Source: Streptomyces catenulae
Lineage (GTDB): Bacteria > Actinomycetota > Actinomycetes > Streptomycetales > Streptomycetaceae
NCBI RefSeq assembly: GCF_000718015.1
Contig: NZ_JODY01000024.1
Span: 1 to 64,000, forward strand
Direction: 5' to 3'
Length of the DNA: 64,000 nucleotides
Of this stretch, positions 1 to 9,227 are shown piece after piece; positions within the stretch are counted from its first letter, which is position 1; every line of letters begins with the position of its first letter. Position numbers and translations under genes: made by a program. The notes under the pieces were generated by a model. That model ran no database searches. It saw only the letters and a list, made by a program, of their open reading frames with translations, and had not been told where the DNA came from.

Positions 1-148
1 GGTGGGGGCCGGTGGGTGGGCCGGAGCGGCGGGAGAAGGCGCGGAAGAGCAGGACGGCGGCGACGACGATCACCACCCAGATCAGGAAGTGGGCCAGCAG
101 CATCCACGGCCACAGCCACCCGCCGCCGTTCCCGTACCAGAACATCAT
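1..148 (-). CDS. Small membrane protein, 5' part only (runs off the left edge)
   Basis: Reading the reverse strand from the ATG at 148 gives 49 open codons that continue past base 1. The product starts MMFWYGNGGGWLWPW and then has one strong hydrophobic helix (about residues 15-36) followed by a basic stretch (FRAFSRRSG). A GGAAG sequence lies about 10 bases before the start. A short Gly/Trp-rich N-terminus, one membrane helix and a basic tail are typical of small SHOCT-domain membrane proteins of Actinobacteria. The SHOCT tail itself would lie outside the window, so that identity is only a guess. Confidence 0.6.
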   Translation of the reverse strand, partial: MMFWYGNGGGWLWPWMLLAHFLIWVVIVVAAVLLFRAFSRRSGPPTGPH

Positions 149-266
149 CACGGTTCACTTCCCCACGTCAGCGGCTGCTCGAAGCGGGCGCCCGCAGGTG
201 TCCTCCCCTCCATGGTCCCTCCCGGGGGCGGGGGCGGAAAGCGGCGGCGGACGGGCCGGTTCCGGG

Positions 267-818
267 TCACCGCCGGGGCTTCGCCGTCCGCCGCCCCACC
301 CGGTCGTCGTGGTCCGCGTCCCCCTCCGGATCGTCCCCTCCGGTGGCCGCGCCCGTCCGCTGCCGCGGTCCGGCCCCGTCCTCCTCGCCGTCCGCCGCCG
401 ACCGGGGATCGTCGTGCGGCACCGTCTTCTGTGTGACGCCCCGCCCGCTCTCCACCCGCTGGTCGATCGCGCCGCCGCCCCCGTCGTGGTCGCTGCCCGC
501 GGTGCCCTTGCTCAGGGGGGCGAGGACGTTGAGGGTGCGGTCGACCTCCAGCCAGGAGTCGGCGTGGGAGTTGTCGATCGTGAGGAGGGCGAGGCCACGG
601 TGGGTCTCCACGCCACCGGCGGGGGCGTCGGCGGCTGCCGGGGCGGTCGCCCACGGCGCCCCGCAGCAGGCGCCGACCGCGACGGCCACGACCGCCGCCG
701 TCCTCGCCCCCGCCCTCCGGAACGGCCCTGCCCCCGGCGGCTTCCGCCGCGTGCGGGGCGTCGCTCTCGCCCCTCCACGGGGCGTTGCTCTCGTCACGTC
801 CGTGCTCCGTCCGTCCAC
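267..818 (-). CDS. Putative secreted protein of unknown function
   Basis: 183 residues from a GTG at 818, with a GGAGGAAGGGG Shine-Dalgarno region just upstream. A long basic N-region is followed by a hydrophobic signal-like segment (about residues 38-62) ending in Ala-rich sequence, which points to export. The middle (LALLTIDNSHADSWLEVDRT, then LNVLAPLSKG) has strong G/C at third codon positions and reads as real protein. The C-terminal half is acidic, Asp/Gly/Arg-rich and probably disordered. A VGAC sequence inside the hydrophobic stretch could be a weak lipobox. I do not recognise the family. It has the same strand as the lyase gene behind it but is separated by 57 bases. Confidence 0.6.
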   Translation of the reverse strand: MDGRSTDVTRATPRGGARATPRTRRKPPGAGPFRRAGARTAAVVAVAVGACCGAPWATAPAAADAPAGGVETHRGLALLTIDNSHADSWLEVDRTLNVLAPLSKGTAGSDHDGGGGAIDQRVESGRGVTQKTVPHDDPRSAADGEEDGAGPRQRTGAATGGDDPEGDADHDDRVGRRTAKPRR

Positions 819-875
819 TGCCGTCCCCTTCCTCCGTCGGCCACCCGCGGGCCCGGGCCCGCCGCCCCGGGGCCG

Positions 876-1742
876 TCAAACACGTACGGCCGTCCGTCGC
901 GGAGCGTGATGGCGGCTGATGTTCTTCTCCAGCAATTCCGTGGAACCCCGTACGCCGATCGCGCCGGAACCGGCGAATTCCGGCAGCCGCCCGTCGGCAT
1001 TCTGGATGGATTCGAGGGCGGCATCGATGGCGGTGTGCGCGGCGAAAAGGCAGGGCGTGCTGTAGATGGCGACCTGGCAGTCGAGATCGGCGAGTTCGGA
1101 GAGGGAGAGGCGCGGGGATTTTCCCCCGGCGATCTGATTGAAGAGCAGCGGTTTGTCGCCGATGACCCGCCGGATACGGCGGAGCCAGTCGACGCTGCGG
1201 ACGCCGTCGACGAGGACCACGTCCGCGTCGGTCTCGGCGAGCGCCGCGGCACGGCGCAGGATGTCGGACTCCTCCGTCGCGTCGGTGCGGGCGACAACCA
1301 GCATGTCCTGCCTGCTCTCCAGCACCAGGTTCAGCTTCTCCAGATACGTGTCGAGCGGGAGGACCAGCTTGCCGTCGGCGTGCCCGCAGCGGCGCGGGCG
1401 CATCTGGTCCTCCAGGATGACGCCGGAGGCGCCGCCGCGTTCCAGGCGCTGCACCACATGGCAGGCGACCTCGGGGTCCACGTATCCGTCGTCGATGTCG
1501 ACCAGCAGATGGTGGGCCGGAAAGGCCAGCCGCAGCCTTTCGACGAAGGCGACCATGTCGGGCCAGGCGATGAACCCGATGTCGGGCAGCCCGTAATGCG
1601 AGGCGGCGAATCCGAATCCGGAGACGAAGAAACCGTTGTACCGGGTCGCCGCGATGGACGCCGAGTACATGTCGTAGACGCCGATGAGCGGGGTCGTTCC
1701 GGGGGATCGGATTTCCTCGCGCAGCGCGCTTCCGTACGTCAT
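876..1742 (-). CDS. Isocitrate lyase / PEP mutase superfamily protein, lyase-like
   Basis: 288 residues from the ATG at 1742, chosen because GAGGA sits 6 bases upstream; an earlier in-frame ATG (1775) has no such site. The TIM-barrel signature of the ICL/PEPM superfamily is clear: metal-ligand region LLVDIDDG (D82, D84, D85), VILEDQ (E111, D112) and RPRRCGH with Cys119. In this superfamily a Cys in a K/R-R-CGH loop is found in C-C bond lyases (isocitrate and methylisocitrate lyases), while PEP mutases and phosphonopyruvate hydrolases lack it. A small C-C lyase acting on a 2-oxo or methylisocitrate-like acid is therefore the best guess; the substrate is unknown. No phosphonate or propionate genes lie nearby. 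Confidence 0.8.
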   Translation of the reverse strand: MTYGSALREEIRSPGTTPLIGVYDMYSASIAATRYNGFFVSGFGFAASHYGLPDIGFIAWPDMVAFVERLRLAFPAHHLLVDIDDGYVDPEVACHVVQRLERGGASGVILEDQMRPRRCGHADGKLVLPLDTYLEKLNLVLESRQDMLVVARTDATEESDILRRAAALAETDADVVLVDGVRSVDWLRRIRRVIGDKPLLFNQIAGGKSPRLSLSELADLDCQVAIYSTPCLFAAHTAIDAALESIQNADGRLPEFAGSGAIGVRGSTELLEKNISRHHAPRRTAVRV

Positions 1743-3281
<1,539 letters not shown>

Positions 3282-3330
3282 CCCTCCCGGGGCGCGGCCG
3301 GACGGCGGCGCCCCGGAGCGGCCGGACCCC

Positions 3331-3365
3331 GCGGCCCCCGGATCCCACCCGGATCCGGGGGCCGC
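3331..3365 (+). terminator. Hairpin terminator after serC
   Basis: A perfect 15-bp inverted repeat, GCGGCCCCCGGATCC at 3331-3345 and its complement at 3351-3365, with a 5-base loop. One more C-G pair (3330/3366) extends it. It starts 50 bases after the serC stop and has no U-tract, as usual in Streptomyces. Confidence 0.8.
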
Positions 3366-3435
3366 GCCGTGTCCGTACCGCCGTCCGCCCGAACGGCCCC
3401 GTCCCCACGGGCCGAACGCCGCCGCCTGTGCCTCC

Positions 3436-3918
3436 ATGGGAGGTATGAGCACTCCACCCACCGACCCCGACCTCGCCTCCTTCGTCCGCCAGGGCGCGGT
3501 GCTGCTCACCACCTTCAAACGGGACGGCACCGGCGTCGGCACCCCGGTGAACCTCTCCGTCGACGGGGACCACGCCTACTTCCGTACGTACGGCAAGGCG
3601 GCGAAGGTCAAGCGGATGCGGAACTTCCCCGAGGTGGAGATCTGCTGCTCCACCTGGCGCGGCCGCCCCACCGGCCCCACCTATCGGGCGCGGGTGCGCC
3701 CGCTCGACCCGGCGACCCGCGAGTACCGCCGCGCCGGACGCAGCCTGACCCGCAAGTACCCGCTGCTGCACGGCCTGTTCGTCCCCCTCGCCCACCGCAT
3801 CGTCCGCGACGCCACGCTCCACTACGAACTCCGGCTGACCGGCCTGAAGGAGCCCGAGGTCAAGGACTCGGACGTCGCGGCGGAGCGGCGCTGGGACAAC
3901 GAGGGCGGGGCGCTGTAG
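3436..3918 (+). CDS. PPOX-class F420/FMN-dependent split-barrel oxidoreductase
   Basis: 160 residues (157 if translation starts at the ATG at 3445). The pattern AVLLTTFKRDGTGVGTPVNL is the N-terminal strand set of the pyridoxamine-5'-phosphate-oxidase-like split barrel, and YFRTYGKAAKVKRMRNFPEV matches the cofactor-phosphate binding region of the F420/FMN-dependent PPOX subfamily. Such cytosolic enzymes reduce or bind small molecules using deazaflavin F420 or FMN; the substrate cannot be read from the sequence. The start is unclear: a GGGAGGT lies directly against the 3445 ATG, too close to serve it, while the 3436 ATG has no visible site. It appears to be a single-gene unit, with a repeat array and a strong hairpin right after it. 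Confidence 0.85.
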   Translation: MGGMSTPPTDPDLASFVRQGAVLLTTFKRDGTGVGTPVNLSVDGDHAYFRTYGKAAKVKRMRNFPEVEICCSTWRGRPTGPTYRARVRPLDPATREYRRAGRSLTRKYPLLHGLFVPLAHRIVRDATLHYELRLTGLKEPEVKDSDVAAERRWDNEGGAL

Positions 3919-3931
3919 CGGAAGGCCCGTC

Positions 3932-4003
3932 CGCGTAAGGAATCGCGTACGGAACCGCGTACGGAATCGCGTACGGAATCTCCTACGGAACCGCGGACGG
4001 CTC
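3932..4003. repeat. Six tandem 12-bp units, consensus CGCGTACGGAAT
   Basis: Consecutive 12-mers at 3932, 3944, 3956, 3968, 3980 and 3992. The units at 3944, 3956 and 3968 differ only at the last base (C, T, T); the others carry a few changes. The array starts 13 bases after the PPOX gene stop and runs almost into a terminator hairpin. Confidence 0.8.
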
Positions 4004-4011
4004 CGCACGCA

Positions 4012-4051
4012 CCGGATGCCGGTACCGACGGGGGGCGGTACCGGCATCCGG
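4012..4051. terminator. Perfect 16-bp hairpin between convergent genes
   Basis: CCGGATGCCGGTACCG at 4012-4027 pairs with its exact complement at 4036-4051 across an 8-base loop (ACGGGGGG). Position suits the end of the PPOX gene and, from the other side, the DUF4232 gene. Confidence 0.75.
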
Positions 4052-4133
4052 CGGAGAGGGCCCCGGTCACCACCCGCCGCCGGAACCGGGAAGGGGAAGT
4101 CCGGTGCCGGGGCGGGTGGCCCGGGGCCGTAGA

Positions 4134-4167
4134 TCGGCTCAAGGGGGCAGGCACTCCCTTGAGCCGA
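4134..4167 (-). terminator. Hairpin terminator after the DUF4232 lipoprotein gene
   Basis: TCGGCTCAAGGG at 4134-4145 and CCCTTGAGCCGA at 4156-4167 form a perfect 12-bp stem with a 10-base loop, 58 bases downstream of the reverse-strand stop codon. Confidence 0.7.
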
Positions 4168-4224
4168 GTCCGTGGGCCGGGCCCGAAGGCCCGGGGGCGG
4201 GGCCCGGCCGGGGCCCCGCGGGGG

Positions 4225-4977
4225 TCAGCTGCCGCTGCCCGATTCGAGGGCGGAGACCAGGAACTCGTTGCCGCAGACCCGCAGACCGTCGGCGGCGCGG
4301 GCGGTCATCTTGACCTTCGAGCCGGGCGCGTACACCTGGACCAGCGAGGCGTCCTTCCAGCAACCGCCGTCCTTGAGGCCCTCGTTGATGGTGTGCAGCA
4401 CGGTGTGCGCGGAGCCGCCCGGGGCGAGGGTCACGGAGCTGCCCGCGCCGCCCTCGCGGTCGGCGGGGTGGCCGATGGACGCGCCGTCCTTGGCGAGCAG
4501 TGCGATGCCCGGGTAGCCGCGCAGGGTGCAGCTCTTCTTACCGGTGTTGGTGAACGACAGCGGGTAGCGGATGTTCCCGGCGCCCGCGTCGCTCTGCCCC
4601 AGCTCCAGCCGCAGGACATCGGCCTCACAGCGGTCGCTCGCGTTGTCCTGCGAGGCGGCCGCCGCCGCGGTCCCCCGGGCCTTCGCCGCACCGGAACCGC
4701 CGGTCGAGCCGCCGGAGGAACCGCCGGTCGTACCCGAGCCGCCGGTCGAGCCGCCGGTGGTGGCCGAGGCGCCGGACTTCGCGTCGTCGGCGCCCTGACC
4801 GTCCGCGGCGGACGCCTGGCCGCCCGAGGAGTCGGACGCCTGGGAGGAGGAGGACTTACCGGCCGCGTCGGCGCCGCCGTCCGAGTTGTCGCACGCGGTC
4901 AGGCCGAAGGCGGCGACCGCGGCGAGCGCGAGAGCGGCGGTGGTACGGACCGGACGGAGAAGAGTGCGGTGCGACAT
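4225..4977 (-). CDS. DUF4232-domain lipoprotein
   Basis: 250 residues from the ATG at 4977 (AAAGGA nine bases upstream; the ORF extends further but the signal peptide fixes the start). A basic n-region, hydrophobic core and lipobox LTAC with Cys29 predict a lipoprotein on the outer face of the membrane. Residues about 30-125 are a low-complexity Ser/Gly/Ala/Thr spacer with GGSTGGSG-type repeats. The C-terminal part, about 130-245, matches DUF4232: RCEADVLRLELG, SFTNTGKKSCTLRGYPGIAL and VYAPGSKVKMTA, with four Cys that may form disulfides. The family is common in Streptomyces and has no known activity; the fold looks like a small beta sandwich. Confidence 0.88.
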   Translation of the reverse strand: MSHRTLLRPVRTTAALALAAVAAFGLTACDNSDGGADAAGKSSSSQASDSSGGQASAADGQGADDAKSGASATTGGSTGGSGTTGGSSGGSTGGSGAAKARGTAAAAASQDNASDRCEADVLRLELGQSDAGAGNIRYPLSFTNTGKKSCTLRGYPGIALLAKDGASIGHPADREGGAGSSVTLAPGGSAHTVLHTINEGLKDGGCWKDASLVQVYAPGSKVKMTARAADGLRVCGNEFLVSALESGSGS

Positions 4978-5287
4978 CGTGGTGGGTCCTTTGCTACCTG
5001 GGGGGGGAGCGGCCTGCCCGGAGCACCGGGCCGTGGGGTTCGACTCCTCCAAGGTGCTCCTCCGCGCTGGCGTCCCGCTAACGCGCCACTAACACCCCGC
5101 ACCGGCCCCGCCGATGAGGTTCCGTACCCCCGGACCTGCCCTTTCGCCCCCACCGTCCGCCTTCACCCCCTCCGTCCCACCCGCCCCTCAACCACCGCAC
5201 CCGGACGGCGGATCGGGCTCCGTGGACACCCGCGCCCGCCCCGGAAAACCCCGGACAGACGATCGACGCGTCCGTACGATCGCCCGC

Positions 5288-6028
5288 ATGGCACTGCGAC
5301 CGGTGAACGTGAATCTCAAGGCACGCGACAACGAGGCGCTCGGCCGGTTCTGGGCGGACGCCCTCGGCTGGGGCCTCGAAAGCGAAGGCCCCGGGGTGTC
5401 CAACGTGTACCCCGAGGAGTTCACCTGGCCTTCCCCCGAGGCGCTCTGCATCGACGTCGTCAAGGTCCCGGACCCCGAGACGGTCCGGTACCGCGTCCAC
5501 ATCGAGCTGGCCACCACCTCGGCCGACCACCGGGCGGAGCTGATCGCCCACCTGAAGGAACTCGGCGCCACCCCCGCGGGCACCGACCGGGACGGCGCCC
5601 CCTGGACGGCCCTCGCCGACCCCGAGGGCAACGTCTTCCGCGTCCTGGAGCCCCACGACCGCTACCGCGGCACCGGCCCGGTCGCCGCCCTGGTCGTCGA
5701 CTGCGCGGACCCGCGCGCCATGGCCCGCTTCTGGGACGAGGCTTTGGACTGGACCCTCCACGAGGTGACCGACGACCGCGCCCGCCTGCGCTCCGCCCAC
5801 GGCGTCGGCCCCTACCTGGAGTTCGCCCGCACCCCCGAGGACGGCTCCGCCCCGAGCCGCGCCCACCTCGACGTCTTGCCCTACCGCGGCGACCACGAGG
5901 AGACGGAGGCGACCCGTCTGCGGACCCTCGGCGCCACCATCGCCGACATCGGCCAGGGCGACACCCCTTGGAAGGTCCTCGCCGACATCGAGGGCAACCA
6001 GTTCTGCATCCTGGGGGCGCCGCGCTGA
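5288..6028 (+). CDS. Double VOC (glyoxalase/bleomycin-resistance-like) domain protein
   Basis: 246 residues from the ATG at 5288. Two VOC modules follow one another: residues about 3-120 (VNVNLKARDNEALGRFWADALGW to WTALADPEGNVFRVLEP) and about 127-243 (VAALVVDCADPRAMARFWDEALDW to WKVLADIEGNQFCILG). The family binds small molecules or divalent metals; many members are uncharacterised. The typical closing motif D-x-E-G-N appears in both halves, while the metal-ligand His residues of true glyoxalase I are not obvious. A resistance or sequestration role is possible but unproved. It stands alone on the plus strand between two reverse genes. Confidence 0.85.
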   Translation: MALRPVNVNLKARDNEALGRFWADALGWGLESEGPGVSNVYPEEFTWPSPEALCIDVVKVPDPETVRYRVHIELATTSADHRAELIAHLKELGATPAGTDRDGAPWTALADPEGNVFRVLEPHDRYRGTGPVAALVVDCADPRAMARFWDEALDWTLHEVTDDRARLRSAHGVGPYLEFARTPEDGSAPSRAHLDVLPYRGDHEETEATRLRTLGATIADIGQGDTPWKVLADIEGNQFCILGAPR

Positions 6029-6082
6029 GGGGTCTTCAGGAACGGGGGCCCGGCAGCCACCTCGCCGTCCCCGGGGCTCCCG

Positions 6083-7078
6083 TCACCCCTTCCGCCGGAA
6101 GACCCGCCGCAGCCCCGTCACCACGACCGTCGCCAGGACGAACACCAGGCCCACCTTGATCAGGCCGGGGCTGAGCGTCGACCCGTCGTCGGTGCTGCCG
6201 GAGCCATCCTTGCCGCTGCCGTCCGCCTCCTGGCCCGCCGCCGACTCCGGGAGCTGCTTCCCGCTCAGGCCGACCGGTTCGACGGGGCTGTTCTCGCCCT
6301 CCGAGCCGAACATCAGGGTGCGGCCGTCGGGGGTGAAGCAGACCGATTCGCCCTGCTGCTGGACGGGGACGCCGACGCTGCCGAGATCCTTGGGGCGGTT
6401 GTCCTGCCAGGCGTACATCCGGGCGCCGAAGTAGCTGCGGAGGATCAGCCGGGTGCCGTCGGGCGAGAACGAACCGTCGGTGACCCACAGGTCGATCGGG
6501 GCGACCTTGCGGAAGATGTTCGTACCGGACGTCGTCAGGTGCTCGGGGGCGGCATAGAGCGCACCGCCGCCGCCCTGTTTCTTGCTGGCGATGTAGACCC
6601 GGCCGGTCTTCGGATGGACCATCAGCGCCTCGGCGTCGCGCGGCCCGTCGTCGTACCGCACATCGAACTGTGTGGCGGTGACGGTCTGGTCGCGCAGCTG
6701 CTTCGGCTCCGGGAAGCGGTAGATCCAGACGTGGTCCCACGTGCCGCCGAGGTTGTCGCCGATGTCGCCGAGGTAGATGTTGCCGTCCGGGCCCAGCGAT
6801 ATCGCCTCGACGTCGCGGGGGTCGCCGATGCCGCGCAGGGTGACGGTGGCGACGGTGCGGCCGGTGCGGGAGTCGACGGCGTAGACGTACGGGCCGTCGT
6901 CGCTGTCGTTGTGGGTCCAGTAGACGCCGGGGTGCGTGCGGCTGGCGATCAGGCCGCTGGACTCGGTGATCCGGTGGTCGCTGATCCGGAAGCCGTCCGG
7001 CTCGGCGGCGGCCGCGGGTGCGACGGCCGTACTCATCAAAAGCCCCGCGGCACCGGCCGCGCACAGAAGCGAACGCAT
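6083..7078 (-). CDS. Secreted, C-terminally membrane-anchored beta-propeller-like protein
   Basis: 331 residues from the ATG at 7078. An N-terminal signal peptide ends near APAAAAEPDG (about residue 26). The body has repeating blade-like pieces (HNDSDDGPYVYAVDSRTGR, LGPDGNIYLGDIGDN, VHPKTGRVYIASKK, FSPDGTRLILRS, FTPDGRTLMFGSEG) that suggest a WD40/NHL-like propeller outside the membrane. A Gly/Ser/Asp linker follows, then one membrane helix (about 301-320) and an RRVFRRKG basic tail, typical of a C-terminal membrane anchor. Close relatives occur widely in Streptomyces as putative secreted proteins with no assigned role. No partner genes are obvious. Confidence 0.75.
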   Translation of the reverse strand: MRSLLCAAGAAGLLMSTAVAPAAAAEPDGFRISDHRITESSGLIASRTHPGVYWTHNDSDDGPYVYAVDSRTGRTVATVTLRGIGDPRDVEAISLGPDGNIYLGDIGDNLGGTWDHVWIYRFPEPKQLRDQTVTATQFDVRYDDGPRDAEALMVHPKTGRVYIASKKQGGGGALYAAPEHLTTSGTNIFRKVAPIDLWVTDGSFSPDGTRLILRSYFGARMYAWQDNRPKDLGSVGVPVQQQGESVCFTPDGRTLMFGSEGENSPVEPVGLSGKQLPESAAGQEADGSGKDGSGSTDDGSTLSPGLIKVGLVFVLATVVVTGLRRVFRRKG

Positions 7079-7275
7079 GGGCTCAGGGTGCCATCCCGCG
7101 GTCGGGCGGGGGACGGGAGCGCGGGGGCGGGCGCGGGTACCGGGTGCGGGGCGGCGCCCCGGGTCCCGCCGCCCGCGCCCCGCGGGACCGTCCCGCCGCG
7201 CCCGCGCGCCCCGCCCGCCGCCGCGTGGCCGGGGTCACGTACCGCCCGGTAACGGTCGTCGGACATCATGTGCGG

Positions 7276-7983
7276 ATGAGGATCATGCCCGTCGGTGACT
7301 CGATGACCATCGGCAGCTGCGGTGACTTCACCTGGCGTTACCGCCTGTGGCAGCACCTGCGCGCCACCCACGACGGGCCGTTCCGGCTGGTCGGTCCGCG
7401 CGCGGCGCTGCACGACACCGCCGCCGACGCCGCCACCTCACAGCGCTACGGCGACCCGGCCTTCCCGCCGGACGCCCGCCGCCACCTCGCCGGATGGGGC
7501 GAGGGCTGGCTGCACATGGCACCGCTGATCGGCGACGCGGTCCGCGCCCACCGCGCCGACACCCTGCTGGTCTCCCTCGGCCTGATAGACCTCGGCTTCT
7601 ACACCGACGCGGCCCAGACCGCCGCGAACGTCCGGGAGTTCCTGACCGCCGCCCGCCGCGCCGCCCCGCGCGTCCGGGCCGTGCTGCTGCCCGTCCTCGC
7701 CAACTCCCGGGCCGCCGACGACCCGGAGTTCGCCGCCGAGTGCGCCCGCTTCAACGCCCTCCTCGCCGAGACCGCCGCCACGCTCACCACCCCCGCCTCC
7801 CCCTTCCTCCTCGCCCCGGCTCCCGCCCCCTGGGACCTCGCCCACCACACCTACGACGGCACCCACCCCTCCCCCGCCGGTGAGCACGCCCTCGCCGCGG
7901 CGTTCGCGGGGACGCTGCACTCGGCGTGGGGCGTCGGCGGTCCGTACGCGCAGGCACCGGCCCCGGAGTACGCGGCGGGCTGA
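7276..7983 (+). CDS. SGNH/GDSL-family hydrolase
   Basis: 235 residues from the ATG at 7276 (a GTG six bases earlier is also possible; no strong ribosome site). The start MRIMPVGDSMTIG carries block I GDS with catalytic Ser9. Later pieces fit the fold: VSLGLIDLGF, VLLPVLANSR (the oxyanion Asn position) and DGTHPSPAGEHALA near the C-terminus, supplying the Asp-x-x-His pair of the catalytic triad. No signal peptide, so probably cytosolic. The substrate (an ester or acetylated sugar) is unknown. Confidence 0.85.
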   Translation: MRIMPVGDSMTIGSCGDFTWRYRLWQHLRATHDGPFRLVGPRAALHDTAADAATSQRYGDPAFPPDARRHLAGWGEGWLHMAPLIGDAVRAHRADTLLVSLGLIDLGFYTDAAQTAANVREFLTAARRAAPRVRAVLLPVLANSRAADDPEFAAECARFNALLAETAATLTTPASPFLLAPAPAPWDLAHHTYDGTHPSPAGEHALAAAFAGTLHSAWGVGGPYAQAPAPEYAAG

Positions 7984-8008
7984 GCCGCCACGGCCGCGCC
8001 CCTCCTTG

Positions 8009-8026
8009 CTTCGAGCCCGCTCGAAG
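8009..8026 (+). promoter_or_regulatory. Inverted repeat CTTCGAG-N4-CTCGAAG just before the aldo/keto reductase gene
   Basis: CTTCGAG (8009-8015) and CTCGAAG (8020-8026), 4-base centre, ending 15 bases before the start codon. A TTGCTT (8006-8011) overlaps the left arm as a possible -35 box. The layout (repeat between a -35 and a widely spaced -10) resembles MerR-family operators, which are often found in front of aldo/keto reductase genes. It could also be a simple hairpin ending the SGNH gene. Confidence 0.4.
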
Positions 8027-8041
8027 GCGTTGGCTGCCTCC

Positions 8042-9040
8042 ATGGAGTACACGCAGCTCGGACGCACCGGACTCAAGGTCAGCCGTCTCGTCCTCGGCAC
8101 GATGAACTTCGGCCCGCAGACCGACGAGGCCGCAAGCCACGCCCTGATGGACGCCGCCCTCGACGCCGGGGTCAACTTCTTCGACACCGCCAACGTCTAC
8201 GGCTGGGGCGAGAACAAGGGCCGTACGGAGGAGATCATCGGCTCGTGGTTCGCCAAGGGCGGCGGGCGCCGGGACAAGGTGGTGCTGGCCACCAAGGTCT
8301 ACGCGAACATGGCCCCCGACGGCGCGCCCGCCTGGCCCAACCACGACAAGCTCTCCGCGGTGAACATCCGCCGCGCGGTCGACGCCTCGCTGCGCCGCCT
8401 GGGCACCGACCACATCGATCTGTACCAGTTCCACCACGTCGACCGGTCGACGCCGTGGGACGAGATCTGGCAGGCGATCGACGTCCTCGTCCAGCAGGGC
8501 AAGATCCTCTACGCCGGGTCCTCCAACCACGCCGGCTGGCACCTCGCCCAGGCCAACGAGGCGGCCCGGCGCCGCGGCTCGCTGGGGCTGGTCAGCGAGC
8601 AGTGCCTCTACAACCTCGCGGAGCGGCGCGCCGAGATGGAGGTGATCCCGGCGGCGGAGAGCTACGGCCTCGGCGTCATCGCCTGGTCGCCGCTGCACGG
8701 CGGGCTGCTCGGCGGCGCGCTGCGCAAGGAGCGGGAGGGCGGCGCGGCCCGCACCACCTCCGGACGGGCCGCCGACGCCCTCGCCGACCCGGTGGTACGC
8801 GCCCAGCTTCAGCGGTACGAGGACCTGCTCGCCGAGCACGGTCTGGAGCCCGGCGAGGTGGCGCTGGCCTGGCTGCTGACCCGCCCGGGGCTCACCGGCC
8901 CGATCGTCGGCCCGCGCACCCCGGAGCACCTCGCCTCGGCGCTCCGCGCCGTCGCCCTGGAGCTGCCGGAGGGGCTGCTGACCGCCCTGGACGAGATCTT
9001 CCCGGGTCCGGGCGCCTCGCCGGAGGCGTTCGCCTGGTGA
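8042..9040 (+). CDS. Aldo/keto reductase
   Basis: 332 residues from the ATG at 8042. NADPH-dependent (beta/alpha)8-barrel oxidoreductase that reduces aldehydes or ketones in the cytosol. The catalytic tetrad can be located: Asp in FFDTANVYG, Tyr four residues later, Lys in VLATKVY, and His in YQFHHVD. The phrase EYTQLGRTGLKVSRLVLGTMNFG is the standard N-terminus of the AKR subgroup related to YajO/YccK-type enzymes, and GLTGPIVGPRTPEHLASAL is the C-terminal cofactor-binding part. The inverted repeat immediately upstream may be its control site; no regulator gene lies next to it. Confidence 0.92.
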   Translation: MEYTQLGRTGLKVSRLVLGTMNFGPQTDEAASHALMDAALDAGVNFFDTANVYGWGENKGRTEEIIGSWFAKGGGRRDKVVLATKVYANMAPDGAPAWPNHDKLSAVNIRRAVDASLRRLGTDHIDLYQFHHVDRSTPWDEIWQAIDVLVQQGKILYAGSSNHAGWHLAQANEAARRRGSLGLVSEQCLYNLAERRAEMEVIPAAESYGLGVIAWSPLHGGLLGGALRKEREGGAARTTSGRAADALADPVVRAQLQRYEDLLAEHGLEPGEVALAWLLTRPGLTGPIVGPRTPEHLASALRAVALELPEGLLTALDEIFPGPGASPEAFAW

Positions 9041-9108
9041 GTGCGGTGCGCCGCCGCGGCGGTCCGGCCCTCCGGGGGCGGGCCGCCGTCGCCGTTCCTG
9101 GGCGCGGC

Positions 9109-9195
9109 TCAGCGCAGGGCGGCCGCCACGATGACGACGACGAGCAGCAGCGCGAGCAGACCGGACATGATCCGGTTCCGGGTTTTGGGATCCAC
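9109..9195 (-). CDS. Very small conserved-looking membrane protein (28 aa)
   Basis: A GTG at 9195 opens 28 codons: VDPKTRNRIMSG followed by a hydrophobic helix (LLALLLVVVIVAAA) and a terminal LR. The codons have the G/C third-base bias of real genes. Short proteins starting MDPKTRNRI with one membrane helix recur in Streptomyces as unannotated or hypothetical genes (recollection, not checked). It lies in the 187-base gap between the aldo/keto reductase and thpR. The ribosome site is weak (AGG just before the GTG). Function unknown. Confidence 0.6.
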   Translation of the reverse strand: MDPKTRNRIMSGLLALLLVVVIVAAALR

Positions 9196-9227
9196 CCTGT
9201 GAGCGTACCGGGCGCGATCCGAACGTT

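Noticed and set aside
61..150. Plus-strand frames at the left edge
   Set aside because: The reverse strand gives a sensible membrane protein start, while plus frames are His/Pro/Arg-rich noise.
3932..4003. CRISPR array
   Set aside because: The 12-bp units touch each other without spacers, and no cas genes are present in the window.
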